Assembly (NCBI GenBank): GCA_907163375.1
Contig: CAJQUW010012704.1
Location: forward strand, 186,001-250,000
DNA length: 64,000 nt
Origin: Prostheceraeus crozeri
Lineage: Eukaryota > Platyhelminthes > Polycladida > Euryleptidae
Direction: 5' to 3'
Under the pieces are notes generated by a model, which had not been told where the DNA came from, made no database searches, and saw only the letters and a list, made by a program, of their open reading frames with translations. Both the position numbers and the translations under genes were made by a program. Within the stretch, counting starts at the first letter, position 1; every line of letters begins with the position of its first letter. Shown here piece by piece: positions 45,691 to 57,400 of this stretch.

Positions 45691-45856
45691 TTTTGTATGT
45701 CACCTCCAATATGCTGACAATTTGAGTTTTTATTTCTGTTTAATAGATAATTCAATAAATCTAAATTAGAAATTTTTAATTTAATTAAATTTTCGGAATT
45801 TGTAGAATTCATTTTAAAAGATAAAAAAATTAAAAAGATAAAATAAAATAAATGTT

Positions 45857-46336
45857 TTACCTTATCCTACTAGGACTTAGATATATTCCAGAACCATCTT
45901 TAGTTTCCTTAATTTCAATTAAATCATCAACATTGTGGAGAATATTTTTAAGAACTCGTTTTCCTTCATCAACTAATTTTAATTTACTAATAAAATTATC
46001 TACTACTCCTTCACCCCTAGCAACTTTCTCTAACTCTCTATTATGTCGTTTTTGTTCTTCTAATGCTGCCTTCTCTGATTTATTTTTATTTACTGCTTGG
46101 ACAATACCAGCTGTCCCACCTGCAACACTTCCTGCTGCTGCTATGCCTCCTATTATTAGTGGAATTAATGGGAGAATTCCACCATTCTTTTCTTCTTGTA
46201 ATTGAATATTCTCTATCATTGGTTTACTTATGTAATACTTTTTTTTGTTAATCGTAATAGTTTTAGGGGTATTTTTGTCAACAATATTGCGTAATTTTAA
46301 TTCAACAGTTTTATTATTACTTTTCGCTTGCGACAT
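45857..46336 (-). CDS. Minor virion-like protein with Gly/Ala-rich hydrophobic segment (inner Polinton)
   Basis: 159 residues. After a basic N-terminus comes NGGILPLIPLIIGGIAAAGS and VAGGTAGIVQAV, a membrane-active-looking segment, then a charged helix. The pattern resembles the small capsid-associated proteins (pVI-like in kind) found beside Polinton capsid genes. The role is inferred from composition and neighbours. The frame is whole. Confidence 0.5.
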   Translation of the reverse strand: MSQAKSNNKTVELKLRNIVDKNTPKTITINKKKYYISKPMIENIQLQEEKNGGILPLIPLIIGGIAAAGSVAGGTAGIVQAVNKNKSEKAALEEQKRHNRELEKVARGEGVVDNFISKLKLVDEGKRVLKNILHNVDDLIEIKETKDGSGIYLSPSRIR

Positions 46337-46462
46337 TTTTAATAAAAAAATTTTAAGTTATCAAAAATTTTAATCTATTCTAGTTATGAAAAATTTTAAG
46401 TTAAGAATTTTTAATCTATTCTAGTTATGAAAAAAATTAATTAATCGACTAAGTCTTGGGCT

Positions 46463-47839
46463 TTAACCTATCCTAGCCATCTTTCCATTAAGAATTTCAA
46501 TAGAATATTTTACATCTTCTAGCAATAAACCATAAGCCATCAATGAAGTTTTGGAATCTTTTTTTTCAATATTAATTGTAACATCACAACCAGTCTTGAT
46601 AATATCTTCAGATTGTGCACTTAAATCGAAACAGAAAACAGGATATAAATGTCTCCAATCTCCAGGAGTTAATTGTGGTTCAACTCCAAATTCTATACAA
46701 AGATTTCGATAAGAATCATATCCTTCCATAAATTGATTATTGGTATCATCGAATCTTAATGGATCAATTGGATATCGGGTTTGATTTAATGAAACTTGTA
46801 AACTTCGAATTGTATTAATATGGAAGAGATTGTTGTTCTTATCAAAACTTGGAGAATTATTTCTTTGAAATGTTAGTAATAAATATCTTGGAGTATTCGC
46901 AGTTCTAGTAAAATGCCAGTTGAATCTTTGTTCGGAAAAAGTTACTGAACTAGCAGTACGCTTTAGAAAATTTACTGGAATTGGTTTGTTAGTATTTAAT
47001 CTTTTTGCAATAGCTGTTTCAATCTCTAAACTAGGAGTAATATGCTTAATCCACCATTCAAGTCTATCAATTTTTAAATATGCTTTTTTTCCAGTCTTAC
47101 CAAAAAAGATTAATTCATTATTTGCTGTACGATGAATTATTAACTTAAATTTTAATTGATATGATATTTTATCATAATCTAAATATCCGAATAATGGAGA
47201 CAATGACCAATTAACTGTCTGTTTACTTTTCTTGTTAAACTCACGTCTTTCTTTATATGCATCATTATTTGTTTTATTTAAATGTTTTGCAATATTTTCT
47301 ACATCTTTCGCAATTCCTGCGGCATCTGTTCCAGCGTGAGTTAAATCATCAACAATTATACCATCATTAGTATCAGGAAACTAACCTTCGATTTCATACT
47401 TTTTATTATTTTCACCAATTGTTACAAATCTAAGCATTGTATTAATTACACCTGGAGAATCACTTATTGTTTCTATATTTTGAGTTGCAACATCTAAACG
47501 CATTTGTGTAAATAGTCTTGGAAAGAAATTATTCTGTATTGCAATATTATCAGTATCTGGTAATGGTGTTGTAAAATTAGCATCACTATATAAAGAATAT
47601 TCACAGTGTAAAAATGAATCAGGTAGATATAAATAACTTTGTTGATTATCAACTTCAAAAATTAAATCTCCTCCAGTATTTACTCTACTGGAAGATCCGG
47701 GATTCATAGCAATTCTTATATAGTCATTCTTTTTTTGATTATAACTGACGAACGGAGGATCGTCTAATCTAAATTTATTTTCGATAAGCGAAGACATTTT
47801 TATAAAAAATAATTTGACTTTTTGTTTTTTCTCACACAC
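46463..47839 (-). pseudogene. Major capsid protein (inner Polinton)
   Basis: Double-jelly-roll hexon type. The N-terminal part includes LIFEVDNQQSYLYLPDSFLHC and NNFFPRLFTQMRLDVATQNI. The C-terminal part includes LYPVFCFDLSAQSEDIIKTG and MAYGLLLEDVKYSIEI. The family places these blocks in the same order, and the total length fits. About one break. It is far from the capsid protein of Polinton 1 in sequence, another sign of two separate lineages. Confidence 0.75.
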
Positions 47840-47849
47840 AGAAAAAATT

Positions 47850-48020
47850 TTACTAAAAAAATTTACTAAAAAATTTTACTAAAATAATTTTGCTAAAAAA
47901 TTTTACTAAAAAAATTTACTAAAAAATTTTACTAAAATAATTTTGCTAAAAAATTTTACTAAAAAAATTTTACTAAAAAAATTTTGCTAAAATAATTTAC
48001 TAAAATAATTTTACTAAAAA
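47850..48020. repeat. Minisatellite of ACTAAAAAAATTT units
   Basis: About a dozen imperfect 13-15-bp units alternating ACTAAAAAATTTT, ACTAAAATAATTTT and GCTAAAAAATTTT. They lie in the short gap between the major capsid gene and the next gene upstream on the minus strand. Confidence 0.8.
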
Positions 48021-48027
48021 ATATATT

Positions 48028-48594
48028 TTAGAATTTTGCTAGACCAGCTCCGCTACAGCTTTGTTGGCTAGACCGAAGGTTGCTATTAATACCATTGCCT
48101 CTTATTTCTTCAATTGAACGTTTTATGGCTACGCCTGATTTCTTCTTATGTTTACTATCAGACGGTGCTCCGCTCCTCAAGGTTTCCCCCACAGCTATGT
48201 TAGCAATTTTGTTTTTTGTTTCCTCTGAAAGTTTTTTTAAATTTTTTAGTTCTTCAGAATCATTCCTAAGTTTACGAATAGCTTCTAGTTGTTTTAATTC
48301 GTTTTGAGACTTGACAGCATTTGATATTGCACTAGCTGTACTACCTATAGCAGCTGCTCCTTTTGCAGCAGATGTAATCAAATCTTTATTATTTTTAATT
48401 AAGTTAACGATACTTCCAATACCAGAAAAGATGCCAGCCCCTTCTTTTTGGACGGCAGCTGCGGTGCCTAGGAACTTTTGTGTTCCGATTGTTTCTACAC
48501 TGTCATAATGGTAAACAGATTTCATAGATGGTTCATGAGAAATTTTTTGATTTGAAGCAAAATGTTTAAGATTGTGTTTATGAATTATAGGCAT
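48028..48594 (-). CDS. Ala/Gly-rich minor protein (inner Polinton)
   Basis: 188 residues. A hydrophobic stretch GIGSIVNLIKNNKDLITSAA continues into a small-residue helix (GAAAIGSTASAISNAVKSQ), followed by a charged coiled region. The composition recalls capsid-cementing or membrane-lytic minor proteins of Polintons. GC-rich patches near the C-terminus (SNLRSSQQSCSGAGLAKF) look like further small hairpin repeats. The frame is whole. Confidence 0.45.
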   Translation of the reverse strand: MPIIHKHNLKHFASNQKISHEPSMKSVYHYDSVETIGTQKFLGTAAAVQKEGAGIFSGIGSIVNLIKNNKDLITSAAKGAAAIGSTASAISNAVKSQNELKQLEAIRKLRNDSEELKNLKKLSEETKNKIANIAVGETLRSGAPSDSKHKKKSGVAIKRSIEEIRGNGINSNLRSSQQSCSGAGLAKF

Positions 48595-48636
48595 TTTTTA
48601 AGATTAAATTTGACTTTTGGGAAAAATATCTACGTG

Positions 48637-48981
48637 TTAAGATTTACGTTTGTGAATGGACAACAACTTCGAGATAACTTTATTAATTGACTGTTGCACT
48701 TTATCTATTGCGTCAAGTAGCGTGTGATGTACTTTAATTTCTTTTCTATTAACTTGCATTTTCTGCTGATTCATCTTCAATGCCGTTTTAAGTGCATTTA
48801 ACTTAATTTTAAGAACATCTAATTGTCTTTTAACAGCATCTAACTGTTCTTTATTTTCTTTAGAGTTTTCTTGTAAATTTTTCTTTAATTCATTTTCTAA
48901 ATTGATTTTAAGAGTTTTCATTTTATCAACTTTTTGATTAAGTGAGTTTACTTCATTGATTATTCTATTCATCTTTTTCAT
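48637..48981 (-). CDS. Coiled-coil protein (inner Polinton)
   Basis: About 114 residues, nearly all heptad-like helix rich in Lys, Asn, Leu and Gln (INEVNSLNQKVDKMKTLKIN). No family is recognised. It lies just downstream of the fibre-like gene on the same strand and could be a continuation of a coiled-coil stalk or a separate partner. Confidence 0.4.
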   Translation of the reverse strand: MKKMNRIINEVNSLNQKVDKMKTLKINLENELKKNLQENSKENKEQLDAVKRQLDVLKIKLNALKTALKMNQQKMQVNRKEIKVHHTLLDAIDKVQQSINKVISKLLSIHKRKS

Positions 48982-49043
48982 TTGTTGAGTAATTTTAGAA
49001 CTTAATTCATCAACACTTTTTTGGAATGTAGCTTGTAAGTGCT

Positions 49044-49523
49044 TTAATTTTTTTTAATTCTTTCAGGCAGTTTTTCTATTTCATCTTCTAATTGTTCTTT
49101 TAACATTTTTATCTGATGTTTATTTTTAATGACTGCAGATTTTAACTTTATAGAAAGTAATATTAAAATTTTTGATTGTTCAGAAATCTTTTTAAAAAGT
49201 TTTGCTATATCTGCTTCTAGCTCTCTATCCTTTTTATCAAGTTTTAATAATTTTTCGTTTAATGATTTGTCATTAAGTTTTAGCAACTTTAATTCATTCA
49301 TCAGTGGAACCAAAACATAGTTTATATATTTTTCTTTTAAGTCATTGATTTGTGTATCAACATATTGTTTATTTGTTAACTCTGTATTTTGTTGCGGAAG
49401 AATAGAAAGATGCAATGGACCAGATAAAACGTCTCCAGTTTTCATGATATAATTTTCTATCTCTATTTCTAATTCACGATTATTCGGGATATATGCACCT
49501 CCACCAACATTTGGTAACATCAT
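49044..49523 (-). CDS. Fibre-like coiled-coil protein with phage tail-fibre motif (inner Polinton)
   Basis: 159 residues. Near the N-terminus, MKTGDVLSGPLHLSI followed by NTELTNKQYVDTQI matches the phrase common in bacteriophage tail-fibre and collar proteins (GD.MSG.L.M...A.NK.YVD). A long coiled coil follows. A trimeric attachment or spike role is suggested by analogy only. The frame is whole. Confidence 0.45.
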   Translation of the reverse strand: MMLPNVGGGAYIPNNRELEIEIENYIMKTGDVLSGPLHLSILPQQNTELTNKQYVDTQINDLKEKYINYVLVPLMNELKLLKLNDKSLNEKLLKLDKKDRELEADIAKLFKKISEQSKILILLSIKLKSAVIKNKHQIKMLKEQLEDEIEKLPERIKKN

Positions 49524-49637
49524 TTTTAAAACAATAAAAAAGTAATTTTTTTATATAATGAGAAAAAAAATAAATTTTTTTTTCTAATAAAAATAATAAA
49601 AATAAAAAAATAAAATTTTTCTAATAAAAATAAAAAA

Positions 49638-50885
49638 ATGGAAAAACCAAATTTAAAAAAATTATATTCGTCCGCATCATCCTGTTCTTCTTATTCGACG
49701 AGATCAACGGGATTTGAAAATAAATGTTTTAATAATAATAATAATCCATGTATAGATGTTAATATTTTATTTGAATTACAAGCCGAAATATTTAGAGAAC
49801 AAACAAAAGGTTTACCTTCTATAGAAACCAATTATTGTATTTTTCCAGGTGATCCATTTATAAAATTTATGGATATAGTAAGTAAATATAATGATGTAGC
49901 TTATGTTGAATTAAATAAAGAAAATATGGTTATAATAGGTCATAATAACGTTTATGGTTTTATTAGAGCAGTTTTACCAATTAGTAATACTGAATGGATA
50001 GAAACTAAAATTATTGATGATATTAATGTAACAGAATTAGTTAAAAAATTAAAATCTTTTTCCAAAGCAAAAATTAGATTATTTGTTGATGAACAAAATC
50101 AATATAACATTCACATAGAGAGTAAAAAACATAATGAAGAATTATTATTTCAAGTTTATTATAGAGACACAATTTATAAACAAGAAACATTAGAAATGCC
50201 CCAAAGATATGATGATGATACGTATATAGGATTATATTCCAACTTAAATATTAATTTATTAAAATCTTATATAAATGGTTTAGCTCAACAAGAAAAAATT
50301 TATATGTGGACAACACCTTATACTATTAACAGTGACCATAATCATAATCATAATAATCCTCTGAATCATATTGAAGAATCTGATAATATAAATTATGATT
50401 CTGAAACATCTGAAAAAGGTGTAAATGGTAAAAAAGATTATAAAAATATTAGTAATTATAAAAATTTATCTAAATTTCATTTTCTTACAATTGAAAATAA
50501 TAATGATGGTATAGTTGAAGATACTGTTCGACAACTATGTGTCGGGTCTACAAAATTTAAATCAGGATTTACATCTAATCAATTTAAAATTTTATCATCT
50601 TTAATAAAAACTAAAAGTGATACAGATTATGGTGGTGTTATTAAATTTTCCAAAAGAGATCAAAGACCAATATTTTTCTCTATTATATTATTATCAGATA
50701 AAAAATGTAATTTAGAATTAGATATTCCTATCAGGGAATGGTATCCTATCAGGGAATGGCATCCTATACCAAAAAGTGTAATTTATGATGATGATGAAGA
50801 AACAATTTATGATGATGATGATGAAGAATCAATAGTTAGTGAAAAAAAATTTAAATTATCTTTTGATAAAACTTTATATGATTAA
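49638..50885 (+). CDS. Unrecognised 415-residue protein, possibly sliding-clamp-like (inner Polinton)
   Basis: The N-terminal region is Ser/Asn-rich. The body alternates strands and helices with IVSKYNDVAYVELNKENMVI, TKFKSGFTSNQFKILSSLIK, and GGVIKFSKRDQRPIFFSIIL followed by NLELDIPI. The last block resembles the end of PCNA (F...Y..L..FTKA, then V.L......PL...Y....L.YYLAP). Very acidic Asp/Glu runs and an 18-bp direct repeat (about 50,727-50,765) lie near the end. It is divergent from the fibre-like gene and upstream of the polymerase. The clamp idea is tentative. The frame is whole. Confidence 0.35.
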   Translation: MEKPNLKKLYSSASSCSSYSTRSTGFENKCFNNNNNPCIDVNILFELQAEIFREQTKGLPSIETNYCIFPGDPFIKFMDIVSKYNDVAYVELNKENMVIIGHNNVYGFIRAVLPISNTEWIETKIIDDINVTELVKKLKSFSKAKIRLFVDEQNQYNIHIESKKHNEELLFQVYYRDTIYKQETLEMPQRYDDDTYIGLYSNLNINLLKSYINGLAQQEKIYMWTTPYTINSDHNHNHNNPLNHIEESDNINYDSETSEKGVNGKKDYKNISNYKNLSKFHFLTIENNNDGIVEDTVRQLCVGSTKFKSGFTSNQFKILSSLIKTKSDTDYGGVIKFSKRDQRPIFFSIILLSDKKCNLELDIPIREWYPIREWHPIPKSVIYDDDEETIYDDDDEESIVSEKKFKLSFDKTLYD

Positions 50886-51421
50886 ACTTAATATGATAAA
50901 ACTTAATATTATAGAACATTATATGCTAAACTTAATATGATAAAGAAAATAAAATAACTAAAGAACGTGAAATATATAATAATGTAAAATAACACTGAAG
51001 TTCTTGATATTAGAATGTTTATATCTAAAATTAAAACACAATTTTTTCTTTAAAAAATAAAAAAAATGGAAAATACCAAGTTTTATTGTAACTTATGTAA
51101 AAAAAGTTGCAAACGAAAAGAAGTTATCAATCTCATTTAAATAGTAAAAAGCATTTACAAAATGTAGATCGAGTTGATGAAGGAAATATATTAAAATTAA
51201 ATAGTTATAAAAACTATCTAGAAACATTGCCTACTGATATAAAAGTTAAAAAAATGTTTGATGATTATTCACATTCGGAATATAAAAAAGTTTTTAATAG
51301 TGAAGATGAACATGTACCAGATGGAAGATATTTATTTAGCGATACTGATGAATTTAACGAAATAGATGAATTAAACGAAATTAAAAAAACAGATGAAGCT
51401 GAACGAACCGATGAAGCTGTA

Positions 51422-51460
51422 CACGGGACATCAAAGATGTCTTCCAGGGCTTCGCCCGTG
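51422..51460 (+). repeat. Double-hairpin repeat in the polymerase gene (1)
   Basis: GACATC-AAA-GATGTC then GGGC-TTC-GCCC, both with 3-nt loops. The outer arms CACGGG...CCCGTG also pair, giving a small cruciform. It is translated as HGTSKMSSRASP. Confidence 0.8.
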
Positions 51461-53016
51461 ACAGATATAAAATATTTATTTAATCAGTCCGTTGAACATA
51501 ATGAAACCGATGAAACTTTTTATAATGTATTAACAAACTTTTATAATATATTTAAGAAATCTTTCAAATGTTATATGAATGTAGAAGTACTTTATACAAA
51601 AAATTGACCTGATGGAATTCCTGAAGAAATAATACAAGGACATTTTACAAATTCGCAAGAAATTCATAATGTAAATGATATACAACCCATATTTGAATCG
51701 ATGATACTTAAATTAGAAAATTGTATAATTGAAGCCCAGTTACGTGAATCTGGTTGGAGATTTGTTAAAATACTATCTAAGAAAATAGTAATTGATAAAT
51801 ATAAAAATAATACTGGTGGTAGTTATGTTCCTTTACCTTTCAGTTCACCACAAATAATCAACATAAAAAATGAAGATGATTATTGATTTCTGTGGAGTAT
51901 TATAGCACATTTACATCCTGCAGAATATCACAAAGAAAGACTAAGTCATTATAATAAAGAAGAATACATAAAGGAATTTGATCTTTCGGATGGTTTAGAT
52001 GAATTTCCATATGATTATAATAGGTTAATAAAGTTTCATAAAAAGAATAAAAATTTAATAGAAGTAAATGTTTTTGAATTAAATGTGAATTATGTTTCTA
52101 TTGGTAAAATTACTCCACTTTACTCAGATTCAAAAAATTTTATTTGAATAATAAAAATTTATGTCAATCAGAAATAGTATATAATGATAGAGGAAATTAC
52201 ATGCATCATAATATTTTTTACCAAGGAAATATAATATGTACTGAAAAATTTCAAATTGTTAAAACACTATCACCAATAATGATTAATCATAATAATTATA
52301 AAGGACGTAATTATAATTATGATTATGATTCCGATTATTTATCTTTATCTTTAGAATATCAACAAAAATTACAAAATTTAAATGAAAGTTTACAAAAATG
52401 TAAAACAGATTATCAACAACAAACAAAAATATTAGTACAAGAATATGGCCATAAATATCAAAATAAGATAGAAACGATTCAAAAATTAAATGAAGACAAT
52501 AAAGAATTAAATAATGAAGAAAATGAAACCAATCAAAAAATAAATAAATGTTTAAAAAAATGTCGACAACAATATATAGAACAATATGATAAAGAATATA
52601 GTTATCAGTTACAAATATTAAATCAAAATTTTCATCGAAGTACATTTAATCTTACAGAAGAAATTGATGAAACACATGAAATATATCAAGATAAGTTTGA
52701 AAAATTAGAACAGACAAAACAACTAGCACAAGCGAATATTTTATATTATCAGGGTCATTTTATATTGTGTAAAGATGTTTCTATATTTACAAAAACTTCA
52801 GATAATGCTAATTTTCCCTGTCTCCAATGTATGACGAGCTTTAGAACTAAAGAAGAAATGAATAGACATTTGGAGAATTGCCAACAAAATGAAGCAGTCA
52901 GAAACACATTTCCAAAAGATGATTATTTAGAATATAATAAATGGTATTTTAAAAATAAAGTACCCTTTACTATTTATTGTGATTTTGAAGCATATAATGT
53001 TAATATGACACAAAAT

Positions 53017-53109
53017 CACGGGACATCGGAGATGTCTTCCAGGGCTTCGCCCGATTCTGAAAATGATAATTCTGATAATTGTACGGGCCAAGCCCTAGAA
53101 CCTTCGGTT
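53017..53109. repeat. Two opposed double-hairpin repeats in the polymerase gene (2, 3)
   Basis: The first (53,017-53,053) has GACATC-GGA-GATGTC and GGGC-TTC-GCCC. The second (53,083-53,109) is the reverse orientation of the 42,567 type: GGGC-CAA-GCCC then AACC-TTC-GGTT. The stretch between them is low complexity (SENDNSDNC). The frame stays open across both copies. Confidence 0.8.
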
Positions 53110-53433
53110 TATAAATATGAAAAAAGTGCATCTGAACAAAGTAAAGAAAAATATTTATTTGAACAAAAACCATTATGTTGGGGAATGTACATTCATTCAA
53201 ATTATCCTGAATTATTTAAATCAGAATATTTTCAATACTATGGTGAAGATAGTTCAGAAATGTTTACAAAGAAAGTAGAAGAATTACAAAATTATTTTTC
53301 ACAATTGCTTGAAACAAATATACCAATGATGCCATTAACAGAAAAAGAAAAATTTAATTTTGTTAATGAAACAAATTGTTATTACTGTGGAAAAGAATTT
53401 ACAAAAAATTATAAAAATGGTAGAGGTAGATAT

Positions 53434-53466
53434 CTTGACAAGCGAAGCGACGGCTCTGCCGTCAAG
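53434..53466. repeat. Double-hairpin repeat in the polymerase gene (4)
   Basis: GC-GAA-GC followed by GACGGC-TCT-GCCGTC, enclosed by CTTGAC...GTCAAG. It is translated as LDKRSDGSAVK within the zinc/endonuclease-like region, in frame. Confidence 0.7.
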
Positions 53467-55713
53467 GTAAAAGATCATGATCATCTAAATGGATTATATA
53501 GAGGTGCAGCACATAATTCTTGTAATCTTAATGCTAATAAATTTAAATATAACTTTGTTCCTCTATATTTCTACAATGGTTCTAAATATGATTTCCATCT
53601 AGTAATGAAAGATTTATTTTCATCTGAAAAATTACAACAACAACAAATAAATGTACTATGTAAAACAGAAGAAGAATATTTTTCAATGCAATTAGGTTGT
53701 ATTAGAATTTTAGATGCATTTAGATTTTTTACTCCTTATTCATTAGATGTTATGGGAAAAACTTTGAAACCCGAACAATGTAAAATATTAAATAAATATA
53801 ATTTAAAACCTTTAAAAGGCATATTTCCGTATGAGTACATAACTGGAGATTTTAATTCTGTGAATAAAATTATGGAAGAAAAACAACTTCCTCCAATAAA
53901 TAAATTTAAATCAACATTAAAACAATCACAATTATCTGACGAAGACTATGCAGAAGCTGAAAAAAATTGGAGAGAGTTAAATTGTAGAACAATGTATGAT
54001 TATACAATGAAATATCTTCAGATAGATGCATTAATACTAGCTGATTTTTCGAAAACTTTCGTGACATGTGTTTAGAATATTACGGAATAGATCCATGTTA
54101 TTGTTATTCTACACCAGGTTTAACATGGCTAGCAGGATTAAAACATACAAATGTTAAACTTAAACATTATAAAGAAAATACATATGATAAATTATTATTT
54201 TTTGAATCTGGAATTAGAGGTGGAGTTTCATCAGTTTTAGGTAATCGTTATGTACAGTGTTACAATAAAAAAGTAAATCCTGATGATTATGGAATAATGA
54301 AACCTTTATCTCCAGAAGAAAGTGATCAGTTTATAAAATTGTTTAATCAAAATATAGAAGGACTTATATCAAATGAAGATAGTCAAGCAGCAGTTGATGA
54401 AATCATGAGAGAAAATTATTTGTTATATTATGATTTTAATAGCTTATATTCTTCTTGCATGATACAAGAATTACCAACAGGTGAGATGGAATGGTGTAAT
54501 ATTCTAGATTATCAAAAAACATATGATGGAAATTATAATCATGGTTATATATATGAAGTTGATTTAGTATATCCCGATGAAATAAAAGATAAAACAAAAT
54601 ATTTTCCTTTCTGTCCCGAAAACAAAATTCCCAATATAGAAGATTTTTCAGATTATCAAAAATCTTTAATTACTAAAAAATACAGACCAACAAAAAAACT
54701 TATGTTAACACAAAGTAATAAAGGAAAGTATGTTGTTGAAGGAAGAATGCTAGATTGGTATTTAGAACATGGAATGATTCTCACCAAAATACATCGAAAA
54801 CTATTTTTAAAAAATCTAGGTTGTTAAAAAATTATATAGAGTTCAATATTGAAAAACGTAAAATAGCTAAAAGAAATAAAGATGATTTTGGAAACGTGTT
54901 CTTCAAATTAATGAATAATGCATTTTACGGTAAGACTTTAGAAAATGTGCGTAATAGACAAAATATTGAAATAGTTTATGATAAAGATAGGTTTCAAAAT
55001 TTAACAAGGAAACCTACATATAAAAGAACTACTAGATTTAGTGATGAACTATGTGCTGTACACTTACGTCGAATTAGCGTAAAACATGATAAGTTTAATT
55101 TTATTGGATTCACTATATTAGAATTAGCTAAACTATTTATGTATAGATTTATATATGATTATTTAGCACCTGCTTATGGCAAAAACTATAAATTACACTT
55201 TACAAATACCGATTCTGTTTTCTTAGAATTAACAATACCGTATAATTCTTCACTTGATGAAGAAATTAATAAAGATATCATTCATCCTTCTGATTTATGT
55301 AAAATAAAAGATAAATTAGAAGGAAATGAAGATTTCATAAAAGAAGCTATATTTTTAAAATCTAAATGTTACTGTTATAATACAACTAATAATATTAAAA
55401 CACATAAAACATTAAAAGGAATTTCAAAGGCATCAGTGGCTAATCAAATAACATTTCAAGATTATAAAAATGCATTATTTAATAATGAAATGAAAACAGC
55501 ATGTAATTATAGACTTAATTCAAAGAAACACAAAATGTATTTAAAAGAAGAACATAAATTAGCATTAGATCCATTTGATGATAAAAGAAAAATTTTACCT
55601 GATGGAATAACTACTTTACCATTTTAATTTTCTAATTTCTAAGATAGACAAATTTGATATATATATATATATAAAACAAAAAAATATTATAACACTATAT
55701 TTGTATATTTTTA

Positions 55714-56482
55714 TCACTCCGCGAAAATATTTTCTATAACTCTATCATGTATTTTTTTATCAATATTAATTGTAATGAAGCCATAATCTTTTGACCAAGC
55801 ATTGTTACACGATTGTTTAAATTCATCTTTATTTCTTACACATAAATCTCTTAACAAATCACTTAAGTTTCTTGCATTTATTTCAAATAGTATAAATATA
55901 TTTGCATTCTTTCTAATAACACTTCCGTCTAATGAATACATACTTTGTGTTAAATAAAAAACACTACAGTTATTATGTCTACCTCTTGTGAAATAATTTC
56001 TCTGAACTGACTGATTTCTATCATTAACACAATCATCAAAAATTACACAATGTTTCATTGTTTTATCTAGTTTACTAGGATCTTGCATATTACCACTATC
56101 ATCTATTAATTGTATTTTTATATGCTTATTTTTATTGGTTTCAACTAATTGATTATTTTTTGCTACTTCTTCACACCACGAACTTATTTCTTCTTCATCT
56201 TCAGATTTTTCATATTCTTTGAATAATGAAGCAATTGCTGTTTTTTAAGATTATTTTCAAATCCATATTTTAAAAATTGATAGACGGGTTGTTCTGCTGT
56301 TGTTGTATAAATTATAAGATTGTTATAATCCAAAAAATTTGGAGTCGTTAAAATTTTAAATAATAGATGCGTTTTTCCACATCCTGATCTTCCGCAAATA
56401 ACTGACAAAACTTCATTAGATAAATTTTGATGATGATTAAATTTAAGTTTTTTTTTTATTTAATGGGGGCACTTCACTCATT
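55714..56482 (-). pseudogene. Packaging ATPase, FtsK/HerA type (inner Polinton)
   Basis: Walker A in SVICGRSGCGKTHLLFKIL and Walker B-like KHCVIFDDCVND, followed by RNYFTRGRHNNCSVFYLTQS (sensor Gln), the standard A32-like genome-packaging ATPase of Polintons. It converges on the polymerase gene across a short ATATAT microsatellite (about 55,657-55,674). About one break, also present in the outer copy. Confidence 0.85.
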
Positions 56483-56569
56483 TTTAATAAAAAAAAATTT
56501 ATTTTTAATTTTATTTTTATTTTTAAAGAAGAAGAAGAAAATTAAACTTCTCTAGCTTCGCGTGGGTGT

Positions 56570-57358
56570 TTATACCTCTCGAACCAAAAGATCTATCATA
56601 ATCTCTTCACCTCCAAAATTTTTTTCTTGTCCTTTTTCATCAGTGATTTTTATGTTAATGTTGTTAATGGTTTTTCTTGTAATAGGGAAATATATTAATG
56701 TTTGTGGAATTACATTTAATCTATAACCAATGGGTACAGTAAAAGCTGGAAAACTGAATATTAAATTTGACAATTTACCATTTATATATCCTCCTTCAAT
56801 AAAGTCACAATGTACAACAATTGAATTTATTTCAGTTACTTTTGGAATCTTCTCACCTAAATGATAACCTTGACTATAGGTTTGTTTATTAAATCCTAAT
56901 AGCTTTGACAATGATCTATCATGATTAAAATCAACTTGATGATTTTCGTCTAAAGTAAGAGAAAATTTATTAACTGCCGGTTCAACTGCAAAATGTAATT
57001 GTTTCTTATCTTTAAATGGTATACCTAAATGTCTCTTAATTTCATTTGATATTGATTCAACTTCGTAAGAACCAGGAAGAAAAGTTAGTATTTTCCACGT
57101 TTTGCCTTTATCAGTAGAATATCTAAATTGGTCATTCACATCTTTGATAACGTTTTGAATAGTGTTAAATGTAGAGAAACTAGTCAATGCAATTTGATAA
57201 TTTTTATTTTGTTCTAAATGTAGAATGGGTTCTAAATTACAAGTGTGTGATGAAGTAATTGTTATAATTTTTAACGTCGTACTAAATTTTGATGAACCCA
57301 AAATCTCTGTCAAATTTTCTAAATGATTATTAATTTTGTCTAAATCTGCTGAACACAT
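56570..57358 (-). CDS. Minor capsid (penton-like) protein (inner Polinton)
   Basis: 262 residues. RSLSKLLGFNKQTYSQGYHL, VVHCDFIEGGYINGKLSN and NINIKITDEKGQEKNFGGEE match the conserved end of Polinton penton-like proteins (C...GG..NG..., then I.I.D..G..V.F.GE.I...L). It occupies the pentameric vertices by analogy with other jelly-roll minor capsid proteins. The frame is whole. The outer copy of this gene is the insertion site of the inner element. Confidence 0.7.
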   Translation of the reverse strand: MCSADLDKINNHLENLTEILGSSKFSTTLKIITITSSHTCNLEPILHLEQNKNYQIALTSFSTFNTIQNVIKDVNDQFRYSTDKGKTWKILTFLPGSYEVESISNEIKRHLGIPFKDKKQLHFAVEPAVNKFSLTLDENHQVDFNHDRSLSKLLGFNKQTYSQGYHLGEKIPKVTEINSIVVHCDFIEGGYINGKLSNLIFSFPAFTVPIGYRLNVIPQTLIYFPITRKTINNINIKITDEKGQEKNFGGEEIMIDLLVREV

Positions 57359-57400
57359 TTTTTAGTTAAAATTTTGAATAAATATTTTTTTATAAAAAAA

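Larger units (their letters stand above)
51067..55627 (+). pseudogene. Protein-primed DNA polymerase B (inner Polinton)
   Basis: Starts with a single zinc-finger-like segment (FYCNLCKKSCKRK). Later blocks are a second finger (FPCLQCMTSFRTKEEMNRHL), FTIYCDFEAY (exonuclease), DHDHLNGLYRGAAHNSCNL, LYYDFNSLYSSCM, KLMNNAFYGKTLENV and FTNTDSVFLEL (catalytic Asp pair). The same gene occurs in the outer copy, on the minus strand at its right. Several double-hairpin repeats lie inside. Broken, with about five breaks, some shared with the outer copy. Confidence 0.85.

Noticed and set aside
47850-48020. A CRISPR-like array
   Set aside because: The short AT-rich units lack unique spacers and lie in an animal transposon. 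It is an ordinary minisatellite.
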